Shown: piece by piece, positions 47,441 to 57,678 of the stretch
Layout of the letters: each line of letters begins with the position of its first letter
Numbering within the stretch: the stretch's first letter is position 1
Assembly: GCA_022393335.1 (NCBI GenBank)
Contig: JAJEKB010021677.1
Coordinates: forward strand, 111,198 to 175,197
DNA length: 64,000 nucleotides
Source: Macrotrachela quadricornifera
Taxonomy: Eukaryota > Rotifera > Eurotatoria > Philodinida > Philodinidae
Direction of reading: 5' to 3'
Translations under genes and position numbers: made by a program
Notes under the pieces: generated by a model
What the model was told of the DNA's origin: nothing
Seen by the model: only the letters and a program-made list of their open reading frames with translations
Databases searched by the model: none

Positions 47441-47637
47441 GTTCTAGTGATTATATACATATATACGCGTGATATGTCTTTTTGCATTCCATTTTCTTCC
47501 TCGTTAATGTCTGTGGTGTTTATTAATTCCCAAAATGAGAATCTCACAATAAAAATCAAGCACATTTTATTTACAAATTATATTTTATTTGAATATTAAA
47601 AAAAAAGAAAAATATTTATTTTTTTCGGACAGTTACA

Positions 47638-50482
47638 TCATGAGTTTGAATATGAAAGTATACGTTCTTTACTTGTTGATATTGATTTAGCTAAATTAGC
47701 TTCAAGTCTTGAACGAATTAATTGATAAATAAGAGCAGATTTTGTTAATGCAGGTGTGAAATTTGATCTATCTAAAGAATAATTAAATTCAGTTGGTATT
47801 GATGATGAATATCGTCGCATCATATTTAATTTTCTTGAATTAGAATTTAAAAATTGATTTTGACTTGTTGTTATTATTGATGATTTTTCTTCTTGTTTTA
47901 AAGAATTACCTTAAACCAATCAAAATAATCTTAATTAATCTTAAAAAAAAAGAAAATCTAACCAAGTGTTTTTGTATGAAGAATAGCAGTTTGTCGTCTA
48001 GAAACAATGGAATTCTGATGATTGTAGATCGATGATGCAACTGTCCTGTGTCCCTATGTTTGAAGAGGCTGAATAGATTTATTTCGAATTGAAGATCTCG
48101 AAATAAGTACAAGAGTTTTTAAACCTCCAATTGCAAGACGATTTTTTTCTATTTGAGTTAAATTGTCCCATTCTTCTGCAATAACTGTACTTGGTTTTAA
48201 TATTTCAAAATTTGTTCGAGCTTTTTCCAAATGATGATATTTCGTAATTAATGTATCAGTATCAGATGATAATGAACTATTTGTTCGTAATGGTGTTACT
48301 AATGTATCATGAAGACGTTTTTGACGTTCATCATTTTGACGTATTGAATATGAAATAATTGATTTTTGAATAAGTTTTGGTGAATTTATATGATTTGATT
48401 GTGGTGAAGATTTTCGTGCATTTGGTGAAGATGATACAACACGTTTTTGTTCTAAATATGGTAATGAACCTTTTCTTTCTAATTCATTATAAATACATTT
48501 AAAAGTTTTTAAAGATTTTAATGGAAAAATTTTTTGACTATGACGAACTTTTTCAAAACATTCAATTGATAGTACTATTAAACAAAAATAAATAAATAAA
48601 TAAATATAGAATAAAATAAAATCATACAAATAGATTCTCGAACAACCGGTGGAATAGCTTGTATAAGTGTATTTGTATTTGTTGTTAATGCTGGATTAAC
48701 ATTTATTTCAATTAACCAAACTTTCATATCTTCATCAATCATAAAATCATATCCATATAAACCAAAACATCCAATACGTCTTTTTAATCTCATTCGAATA
48801 CTTTCAATAACATTTAACATAATACGTTGAATTATTTTCTTAATAGAAATTTTTTTTATTTATTTAAAAAAAAATAAAGTTAATAAACTTACAGGTAAAA
48901 TATTAAGTACCCAATTTTGTTCGAGTTTCTTATTTGATGCAATATATTTATTAATATAATCGCTAACAAAAATAAAAATAACATTCTTATTTTTACATTA
49001 AACTAAAACATACAAACGTAGTGACAGAAATACTTTTATTTTTAATTAAAAATGCTTGAAGAAATTTTCTCTCTATATATAAAAAGAAATACTGAAACAA
49101 CTTTTTAAATTTCTGATAAGTGACTTATCCAAGGTCATTCTGTACGTGATACCGATGAACGTCAATGTGACTTTGTTCGTGGGAAGTATACTAAAACTGA
49201 AACTCCCACCGTCTGTCAAAGAATGAATGTAATAGGGCATCGTTCTATGCAGAAAGGAAATTTTCTTTAAGCTTTTTTTTTTAATAAAAAATAAAAGTAG
49301 CTCTAACACTACTTTTAATATTATCTGAATGATTATAAATACTTGAATTGTTCCATAGTCCATGCTGTTTCTTCTTTATGTTGATAATACATCGGATCTT
49401 TTTTTTGTATATACTAATTTTATAAACATTAAATTGAACTAATTTTTAAAAGAATTCTCTAGAAACCTGATTAGTAAGATGTGTAAGAAGATTTTCATCA
49501 TTATTGTCAAAATCAAACATTGAAAGTCTAATATAACCTGAATGATAAAAAATAATAAGTGGTTTAACACTTGAAATAAGCATATAGCATCGAATATCAA
49601 ATTTTTTTCCATTAATTAATAATGGATTCATAATATAACTATATAGAAATAAAAGAAAAAATATTTAATTTATACAAAAAAATAAATAATAAACCGTTGA
49701 ATAATTCTTTTCATTGGTTTAATTAAAATTTTTTTTCTTTGATCTAAATTATCAAGTTGAGTAAATTTTTCTTTTAATTCATCAATATCTCGTACAAGAT
49801 AAATTCCTTTTCCTAAATAAAAAAAACATTTTTTTTTTAATTTAAATCAATTATTAACCTTGATTAAGTCCACTTGGTTTACAAATCCAAACATCACCAG
49901 CTAAAATAATATAAATAATTTTTTTTTGTTTTTTTGAAAAAAATGTTTTTAAACAAACATTTATGTGTATTAAAAAAATTATCTCGATCAGTTTTTTCAT
50001 CTAATTTAAATGTTTGAGGAATAAATTGATTTAAAGGTAAAAAATATGATGAACGTTTTTGCATTGCTATGGAAATTTTTTCATATGTTTGTAATGATTG
50101 ATATAATTGTAATTTTGTTGTAAAATAATCTTCACCTTGAATATGATTAACTATTTGTTCACCATCTTTAAATATATTCCAATTAATACTTTGAATACAT
50201 TGTACCCATTTTATTTTAAAATCATCTGTTCTTTCATTTTCACGTTCATAACCAATTGATGTTAAAATATTTTCAATTCTATTTGAAATAAAAAAAAAAA
50301 GATTTTTTTATTAATTAAATAACTTACAATTCAGAATTATTTCCCGATCCAATATAACATTTAGCTACTGGATCATGATAAAGACCATTCTCTTTATGAG
50401 ATTCAGATTTTTTAAAATGATTAATTATTCGAGTTTCATTTGATGGTTCACTTATTACCGTTAATGAATTTTCTTCCATCAT
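47638..50482 (-). CDS. TTLL10: TTLL10-like tubulin ligase family protein, ten exons, interrupted by an in-frame TAG
   Basis: Ten exons join in phase: 50328-50482, 49959-50278, 49859-49900, 49695-49812, 49467-49638, 49343-49413, 48893-48962, 48628-48838, 47963-48574, 47638-47909. The ATP-grasp core of the tubulin-tyrosine-ligase-like family, which adds amino acids to tubulin or other proteins, is clear: GDVWICKPSGLNQGKGI, then NPLLINGKKFDIRCYMLIS, GCFGLYGYDFMIDEDMKVW and LIEINVNPALTTNT. The last part resembles TTLL10 most. Exon 9 contains a TAG at 48054-48056 in a frame otherwise open to the next donor. Stopping there gives 559 residues; reading through gives 680 with a coherent basic tail. 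The catalytic core lies before the stop, so the short form may still fold. An acceptor-like TTTTTTTTAG lies six bases before the ATG. Confidence 0.85.
48963..49342 (-). other. enlarged intron 6 of the TTLL gene
   Basis: At 380 bp it is much longer than the other introns of this gene (about 45-60 bp). The middle (about 49080-49270) is less AT-rich than the flanks and has an open frame on the minus strand, suggesting inserted foreign DNA, but I found no clear terminal repeats. Confidence 0.4.
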
Positions 50483-51222
50483 ATTACTAAAAAAAATATT
50501 TACTAATTTCTATTAATATAAACAAACCAAAATTCTGTCAAAAATAATAGTTAAAAGAATGATATAAACTAATCTAATTTATTTTTGTAAAATAAATGAA
50601 CATATTAATGAAATATTTAATCATTTCTGTCATAAGAGATAAAATTTTCTATGACATGAAAGACGTCATTATTTAATAGAAAATAAAAATGAATGAAATA
50701 TTTCTCTTTTAGTGTAAAGAATGAAGAAAATTGTTACTGTTTGCCTTTTTCTATGTCGGTTTCTTTGGCATCCTTTTTTGAAGAGCATACAACTGACGAT
50801 CAGAGTCCTTCCCTTTTTTTTTTTCTTTTTTACTTGTTCAACAATAAAAAACATTGGTGTCATTAACAACCAAACCTTTTCTTTTCTTTTTTTTCTTATG
50901 AATATTTAACATTAAATAAACAAAAATTAATTTACTCATTTAATTAATTTTTATTAATAAAAGAAAAAAAAATCTTTTTTTTGTGTCGTTCTTAATAATC
51001 AAATAAAAGAAAATATATGTAACAAAGATAAATGACTTTAAAATAAATGAAAGTATAAGATATAAAAATAGATTAAAAGTAAAGTAGCGTCATCTTTTGT
51101 CTAATAAATAAATATATTTCATTGGTTAAAAATATTTATCTTTGTTTAGTCAATCAAGAAACAAAATAAAAAAAAAGACGACTAATCAATTTGATATGTA
51201 AAAACAAAATTCTTATTTAACA
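50483..51222. other. divergent promoter region between TTLL and TADA2B genes
   Basis: These 740 bp separate two genes read outward. It is AT-rich with long T and A tracts. No clear TATA box or other feature is seen. Confidence 0.4.
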
Positions 51223-54200
51223 ATGTCAAAATGTGATTATTGTTGTGATCGTCCATCGTCATTAATAATCAATTGTTTAAAATGTAGTCCATCACGATCA
51301 ATAAATATTTGTTTTAAATGTTCAATAAATGTAAATCAATTACGAGAACATGCTAAACAACATCCATTATCAACCTATCAAGTAAATAAAATAAATTTAA
51401 AAAAAACCTAAATATTTCCTTTTTTTGTTTTTTCTAGTTAAATGATATGCCATTGGATGATAATTTAATGAGTGAATGGTTATGTAATGATGAAATAAAT
51501 TTAATTGAAATAATTGAATCATGTGGTTTAGGTAATTGGAGTGATGTTGGTTTAAAAATGTCAAAAAATTCATTTGATTGTCAAAATCATTTTGAAGATA
51601 TTTATTTATCACGTTTAACAAGTGCATATGCAATATTTTTTCAATCATTTCCTAATTTAAAACAATTAATTGGTGAAGATAAAATAAATGAAAAAAATTT
51701 TCAATTAAATTCATTAATTTTTCCTCCAATGTTAATTGATAGTGAACAACAAAAAACATTAACATATATGCCACAAAGAGATGAATATGAACGAGAATAT
51801 TTAAATCAAGCAGAAAATCGTTTACCTATATTAAATAATGATGAACAATTTTATCAAATTGATGATGAACAACAACAAGATGGTTCAAGAATATTATTAC
51901 ATAAAGCTAAATTAACATTATTACGTTCATATGCACAAATATTAAGAAGAAGATTACAATTAAAAGATTTTATTCGAGATTATGCTATTGGATTTAATTA
52001 TTCACCTGATCAAGAGTTTGAAACTAGTTTTTTTTTAAATTTTATTATTTTTAAAAGATATATTTTAGAATGGATCTTCATCAAATAAGTCGATTTCTTT
52101 CAGCGGATGAATATGAAAGACTTTTATTTAATCATCGACGTTAGTTTTTTTCATTTTTTATTATTTTACTCATATATAATAATCTTATTCCTTAACCCCC
52201 TCCCCCTTTTCGAGAACGGCTCATCAGATAATTTTGAAACTTTTAGAGATAATAGAGCGAATCTTGTAAGGCTTGCCAAAATTCAATAATACAATATTTT
52301 TCAAAACATATCCCTATGGCAATGGATGTATCTTTCCAGTTTTATTTTTGCTTTAAAGGTATATTTGAACTGTTAAAATATAACTAATGGATAGAGTGAA
52401 AAAATAAAAAAAATGAAGAAACTGAAATTTTTGGGTCTTGAAAGGGAAGGTCTCCTTAAGAATTCATTCAATTGAGTTTTTAGAGACCTGCGAGCTCGGT
52501 TGAATGTGGATGAAGACGAAGGATAAGAACTCGAAATTTTGATGATGAATAACAATAATATCGAAAGATTGATTTTTTTTGTGTATAAAAATTTCCTAAT
52601 ATGTATGAATAACGAATAGATGTTATTATCATATTTGTTTTCTTCAACTTACGAGAGAAGGGTCCCAACTGTCTAATCGCTTTTGAGCCGAGACTATGTG
52701 CGTTATGTAGACCCAAATGAGTTATGAATACTCTGAAAAAAGTTCGGGCCGCTAGCCTATTGCTACGGAGGTATTGAACTTTTACAGTATTCTTTAAAAA
52801 TAAATGCCGTGGTCCCCCTCAGGGATACCAGAAAAACTGATTTTTGAATTTCGACCTGAAACTTTGAATAGAGATAGACCTCAATGAGAATAGTTTATTG
52901 TGAATGTTTTTGAGATTTTTTCATCTGCTTTTATCTTAAAATTAGAGCATCAAATCTGCCAGTTTATAGAGACTAGCTATTCATAACTGTATCTTAGGAT
53001 AGGAAGGGCGAAAATATCAGAAATAGTCACAACTCATTTGGGTCGACATAATGTGCATAGTCTCGGCTCAAAAGCGATTGGACAGTTGGGACCCTTCCCT
53101 CGTTAGCTTTATTTTTGGCATTTGAAATGACTTTTAATTATAGAAAAAAGCGAAAACAATATTCGTTGACTTCAATTCTAACATTATCTAGTTCCGTAGA
53201 TCATTATAAACCGGAACTAAAGTGAAATTTAGAAATAGGTCCAGACTCGCAGGTCTCTAATAGAAACTTTTAAAATCATATAATTTTGTAATAAAAAAAT
53301 CTCAATGCGAATGGGTTATGATTCTTTCTTTTTTTTTCTGTAAAGGTATTCGAAATTTATTAGAAGAACTTGGTTGTTCAACATCATCTAATGGACATAA
53401 TGAACAATCTCCATCAAGTATTAGATTTTAATTTTATTGTATGAGTTTTTAAAAAATTTTTTTTGTTTTTATTAAAAGGAAAAAGAAATTCAATAACAAA
53501 TTCTGAAAAACGTCGTCGTCGTGCACCGTTAGTTAAATATAAATATAAAAAAACGAAATATTTTTATTTAAAGATCGATAGTTGTTGATGAATTATCAGA
53601 TAATGAATCAAATTTATCCTTATCATCAAGTAATCAAAGTGAAGAATTAAATTCTAGTGTAAAACGTCGTTCAATTCGTCGTGTTTCATCATCATCAACA
53701 AATACATCATCAAAAACAACAAATATTAAAGAACCACTTTATACACGACGAAGAACTAATCAATCTGATGTTCATGTAAACAATTATTTAAACAAAAAAA
53801 TTTATTTTTTTTGTAATAAAAATAATTTTAGAGTGTATCGCAACGTATGACACGTTCAACAGGAAATATACTAACAACATCTGAGTAAACTGTTCTTGTT
53901 TAAATTTTCTTTATAATAAATAATTTTAGTATAAGTTGGGATTCATCAGATGAAGAAATTAATCAATTAACAGATGATAATTTTCAAAATCAACAATCAA
54001 ATGTTTCTTCAAGAACAAGAAGTCATACACCTCCTATTCATCATTCAGACAAAAAACAAACAGTTTATTAATATTTTTCTAACTTTTTTTTTTAAATTTA
54101 AATTTTCTTTTTTTTTTTAGAAAAATTCCCCAAATGGAAAAAAATCAATTAATCATATAAATGGTTCAACAAAGTAAAATAATTTATTTTTATAATAAAA

Positions 54201-54385
54201 ATCAATAAAATAATTTTTTTTTTTTGTTTTCTAAAAGATCAAATACATTTGATCCATCTGATCAATCAACACCAAAAATAAATCGAATGTTAACACGACA
54301 TCAACTTGTTGTACAACAAACATCACCAAATAAAAAACGAAAATTAACATCAAATTCATTTGATGATGATAGTATTAACATTTAA
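51223..54385 (+). CDS. TADA2B: transcriptional adapter Ada2 (TADA2B-like), multi-exon
   Basis: Exon 1 (51223-51381) encodes a ZZ-type zinc finger (CDYC...CLKC...ICFKC...HAKQHP). Exon 2 (51438-52015) gives the SANT region (EIIESCGLGNWSDVGLKM) and the Ada2 hallmark MPQRDEYEREYLNQAENRL. Exon 3 (52070-52140) and exon 4 (53346-53417) encode ISRFLSADEYERLL...RRIRNLLEELG. Later short exons give a Ser/Arg-rich tail ending at TAA 54383-54385, with a nuclear-localisation-like NKKRKL. Ada2 proteins hold Gcn5 acetyltransferase in the SAGA complex in the nucleus. The tail shows no SWIRM domain, which fits a shortened or divergent C-terminus. Intron 3 is 1205 bp and contains a foldback MITE. One donor, after the RRRRAPL part of exon 5 near 53532, is not resolved by eye. 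Confidence 0.85.
52652..53102. mobile_element. 451-bp foldback MITE with TTA target duplication, in TADA2B intron 3
   Basis: Inverted ends CGAGAGAAGGGTCCCAACTG and CAGTTGGGACCCTTCCCTCG are flanked by TTA (52649-52651 and 53103-53105). The inner arms also pair, through GCTTTTGAGCCGAGACTATG and its inverse. The TWA duplication and the terminal core CCAACTGTCTAATCGCTTTT link it to the 621-bp element at 5943, so both belong to one PIF/Harbinger-like family. It is inserted in a spliced intron and has no coding capacity. Confidence 0.75.
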
Positions 54386-54759
54386 TATATAATTATTATC
54401 GTTTTTTCTCTCATTTATTAATTGTAAAATATTTTACATGAAAATAAAAATCATCTCTATTGTCAATTTAATAGTATCGCATTTGCCCTTGTTCGTCGTG
54501 ATATATAATTGTTATTGTTTACATGATTATATATTATTGATTACTATCATAAGTATGGTCTATATTATATCACATCAAGGTCTTTTCTTTCTATATCTGA
54601 TCGGTATTAATTAATATATTTATACTATCCTTAATAACAGCGAAAAAACAAGATGTTGTCCTTCAATAAATAAGAATAATAACAAAGCGAAAAAAGAAAT
54701 TTATACCTTATAAATCAAAGCATTTTTTCGAAATAAATAATATATACACATAATAAATA
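54386..54759. other. gap between TADA2B and ART-TPR gene 2
   Basis: Contains the 3' flank of TADA2B and the leader of the next gene. A possible TATA element (TATAAATC) occurs about 50 bp before the ATG. Nothing else recognised. Confidence 0.35.
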
Positions 54760-57678
54760 ATGTCCGAAGAAGGTCAAAATTTAAATATAACAGAAACAAT
54801 ATTGTATCCAAATGGTATAGTTATACCAGATCAACTAACTAAAATTCATTTATTCCAAAATGTACTTTTAATTTGGTTGGACAGTAATATTGATTATAAT
54901 AATATTATCGAATTACGACGAATTGTAAACACTATCAATACATTTACTAATACTGATCAATGTATTCAATTTATAACAAGTGTAAAGGATGAAAATATTT
55001 GTATGATAATTTCAGATTCATTTGCACAACATATTATACCTCGTATTCATAATATTCCTGAAATAAATTCAATATTTATTTTTTATAATAATCAAAATCC
55101 TAATGAACAATGGATCAGAAATTGGACTAAAATAAAAGGTACATATACAGAAATTCCATCTTTATATAAAGCTATTAAACAAGTTACACAAGAATGTGAA
55201 CAAAATGCTATATCTATGAGTTTTATATCTAAAACAAATGATATTATTAATAAACAATTAGATGAATTTGATAATTCATTTTTGTATATACAAATTCTTA
55301 AAGAAATTTTATTATCTATGAAATTTGAAAAACAACATCTTACAGAATTTATTACTTATTGTCGTGATATCTTCGCTGATAATGAAGATAAATTAAATGA
55401 TATTCAACAATTAAAACGAAAATATCATCATAGAACACCAATATGGTGGTATACAAGTGAATATTTTTTATCTTCTATGCTTAATCGTGCTTTACGAATA
55501 ATGAATATGGATATTATTATTAAAATGGGATTCTTTATTAATGATCTTCATCATAATATTAAACAATTACATTTACAACAATTTATTGAACAACATGTTA
55601 AGAATTCATTTACAGTCTATCGTGGACAAGGTATGTCTATGAGAAATTTCCAACAAATAACTAATGCAAAAAATGGTTTAATATCATTTAATAATTTCCT
55701 ATCTACCACTAAAGATCAGAATCTTTCTCTTCGATTTGCTAATAATGCACTTACTAATCCTGATATGGTAGGAATTCTTTTCGTTATGATAATTAATCCT
55801 TCTCAATCAAAATTTCCATTTGCGTCTATAAATGGTATTGGTTATGATATTCTCTTTTCAATACACACAATTTTTCGTATACTTAATATAAAATCATTGA
55901 ATGAAAATAATCGAATTTTTCAAGTAGATTTAACACTTACCAGTGAAACTGATAATGATCTACATGTATTAACTAATCGTATACAAGAAGAAACAATAAA
56001 TTCAAATGGGTGGGATCGATTAGGTTTATTTCTACTTAAAATAGGTCATGCTGAAAAAGCTCAACAAGTTTTTAAAATTATACTTAATGAAACAATGGAT
56101 GAAAATAAAAAAGCAAGTATTTATGATCGTTTAGGAATGGCTAAATATGAACAAGAAGAATATCAAGAAGCAATAATGTATTATGAAAAATCACTTGATA
56201 TCTATAAAAAAATTCTTCCTTCAAATGATTCAACTTTAGCTCTATCCTATAGAAACATCGGTGTTGTATATAATAATCTAGATGAATATTCAAAAGCACT
56301 TTCATATTATAAAAATGCTCTTAATATTGAACAAAATGCAGTTACATCAAATCATTCGAATTTAGCTATGTTCTATAGTGATATTGGTGAAATATATTAT
56401 AATATGGGTGAATATTCAAAAGCAGCTTCGAATTATAAAAAAAGTCTTAAAAATGATAAAAAAGTTCTTCCATCTAATCATATTGATTTAGCAAAATCTT
56501 ATAATAATATTGGTGGAATGTATGATAATATGGGTGATTATTTAAAAGCATTACCTTATTTTGAAATAGTTCTTGATATTCAACAACAATCACTTACTCC
56601 AAATCATCCTGATTTAGCTATAACATATAAAAATATAGGTTCTGTATATAGTAATATGCGTGAATATTCACAAGCACTTTCATCATATTTACGAGCTTTT
56701 CAAATTCAACAACAATCACTTCCTCCTGATCATCCTGATTTAGCTATGACATACAGTAATATTGGTAATGTATATAATAGTATGGGTGAATATCCAAAAG
56801 CATTAATGTCATATGTCAAAGCTTTTCAAATTCAACAACAATCGCTTCCACCAAATCATCCTGATTTAGTTATGGTATACAATAATTTAGGATTGATACA
56901 TGATCAAATGGGTGAGTATCCAAAAGCACTTTCATATTTTAGTAAAGCTCTTGAAATTGAACAAGAAATACTTCCTTCGGATCATCCGAATTTGGCTATA
57001 ACATACAATAATATTGGTAATCTATATGATGCTATGGGACAAAATCAAAAAGCACTTTCATATCATGAAAAAGCATTAGAAATTCGACAAAAAACACTAC
57101 CTGAAAATCATCCTACTTTAGCTAAATCTCATATTGCTCGTGGTATAGCATATGACAATACTGGTGAATATTCAAAAGCACTTTCTTCTTATGAAAAAGC
57201 ATTAGAAATTCAACAACAATCACTTCCTCCAAATCATCTTGATCTAGCTATGACTTACAATAGTATTGGTTTAATATATAACAATATGGGTGAACATTCA
57301 AAAGCACTTTCTTCTCATAATAAAGCATTAGAAATTCAACAAGAATCACTTCAATCAAATCATCCTGATTTAGCTCTATCTTATAATAACATAGGTAATG
57401 TATATAATAATATGGGTGAATATTTAGACGCACTTTCTTCTTATGAAAAATCTCTTGAAATTCGACAAAAATTACTTCCTTCAAATCATCCTGATTTAGC
57501 TATGTCCTATGGACATATTGGTCATGTATATTTAAAATTAGATGAATATGCAAAAGCACTTCCATTTTGTGTACTTGCTGAAGGTATTGGACAACGTTCA
57601 TTACCACCAAATCATCCTCATCTACAATGGTATAAAAAGAATCTCGATTTATTAAAAGAAAAATTCACAACTGGATAA
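54760..57678 (+). CDS. ADP-ribosyltransferase-TPR protein 2 (ExE motif lost, likely pseudoenzyme)
   Basis: Intronless, 972 residues, same layout as the protein at 35813: receiver-like alpha/beta region (LLIWLDSNIDYNNIIELRR), ART domain, then 12-13 TPR units of 42 residues with NHPDLA-type linkers. The NAD-binding Arg (R288 in VYRGQG) and the second motif (S315-T316-T317 in FLSTT) are present. The ExE region is not: where paralog 1 reads FSYFKTEEEILFS this one reads GIGYDILFS. It has a four-residue deletion, the first Glu is replaced, and Asp363 stands in place of the catalytic Glu. Since this Glu is essential in known arginine ARTs, activity is probably lost or altered, while the frame and TPR array are well kept. 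Poly(A)-type AATAAAATAAAA follows about 20 bp after the stop. Very AT-rich codon use. Confidence 0.9.
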   Translation: MSEEGQNLNITETILYPNGIVIPDQLTKIHLFQNVLLIWLDSNIDYNNIIELRRIVNTINTFTNTDQCIQFITSVKDENICMIISDSFAQHIIPRIHNIPEINSIFIFYNNQNPNEQWIRNWTKIKGTYTEIPSLYKAIKQVTQECEQNAISMSFISKTNDIINKQLDEFDNSFLYIQILKEILLSMKFEKQHLTEFITYCRDIFADNEDKLNDIQQLKRKYHHRTPIWWYTSEYFLSSMLNRALRIMNMDIIIKMGFFINDLHHNIKQLHLQQFIEQHVKNSFTVYRGQGMSMRNFQQITNAKNGLISFNNFLSTTKDQNLSLRFANNALTNPDMVGILFVMIINPSQSKFPFASINGIGYDILFSIHTIFRILNIKSLNENNRIFQVDLTLTSETDNDLHVLTNRIQEETINSNGWDRLGLFLLKIGHAEKAQQVFKIILNETMDENKKASIYDRLGMAKYEQEEYQEAIMYYEKSLDIYKKILPSNDSTLALSYRNIGVVYNNLDEYSKALSYYKNALNIEQNAVTSNHSNLAMFYSDIGEIYYNMGEYSKAASNYKKSLKNDKKVLPSNHIDLAKSYNNIGGMYDNMGDYLKALPYFEIVLDIQQQSLTPNHPDLAITYKNIGSVYSNMREYSQALSSYLRAFQIQQQSLPPDHPDLAMTYSNIGNVYNSMGEYPKALMSYVKAFQIQQQSLPPNHPDLVMVYNNLGLIHDQMGEYPKALSYFSKALEIEQEILPSDHPNLAITYNNIGNLYDAMGQNQKALSYHEKALEIRQKTLPENHPTLAKSHIARGIAYDNTGEYSKALSSYEKALEIQQQSLPPNHLDLAMTYNSIGLIYNNMGEHSKALSSHNKALEIQQESLQSNHPDLALSYNNIGNVYNNMGEYLDALSSYEKSLEIRQKLLPSNHPDLAMSYGHIGHVYLKLDEYAKALPFCVLAEGIGQRSLPPNHPHLQWYKKNLDLLKEKFTTG

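Noticed and set aside
49073..49363. 96-codon frame inside the TTLL gene
   Set aside because: It spans the exon 6 end in the wrong frame and the intron; splicing to the exon at 48962 restores the conserved TTLL sequence.
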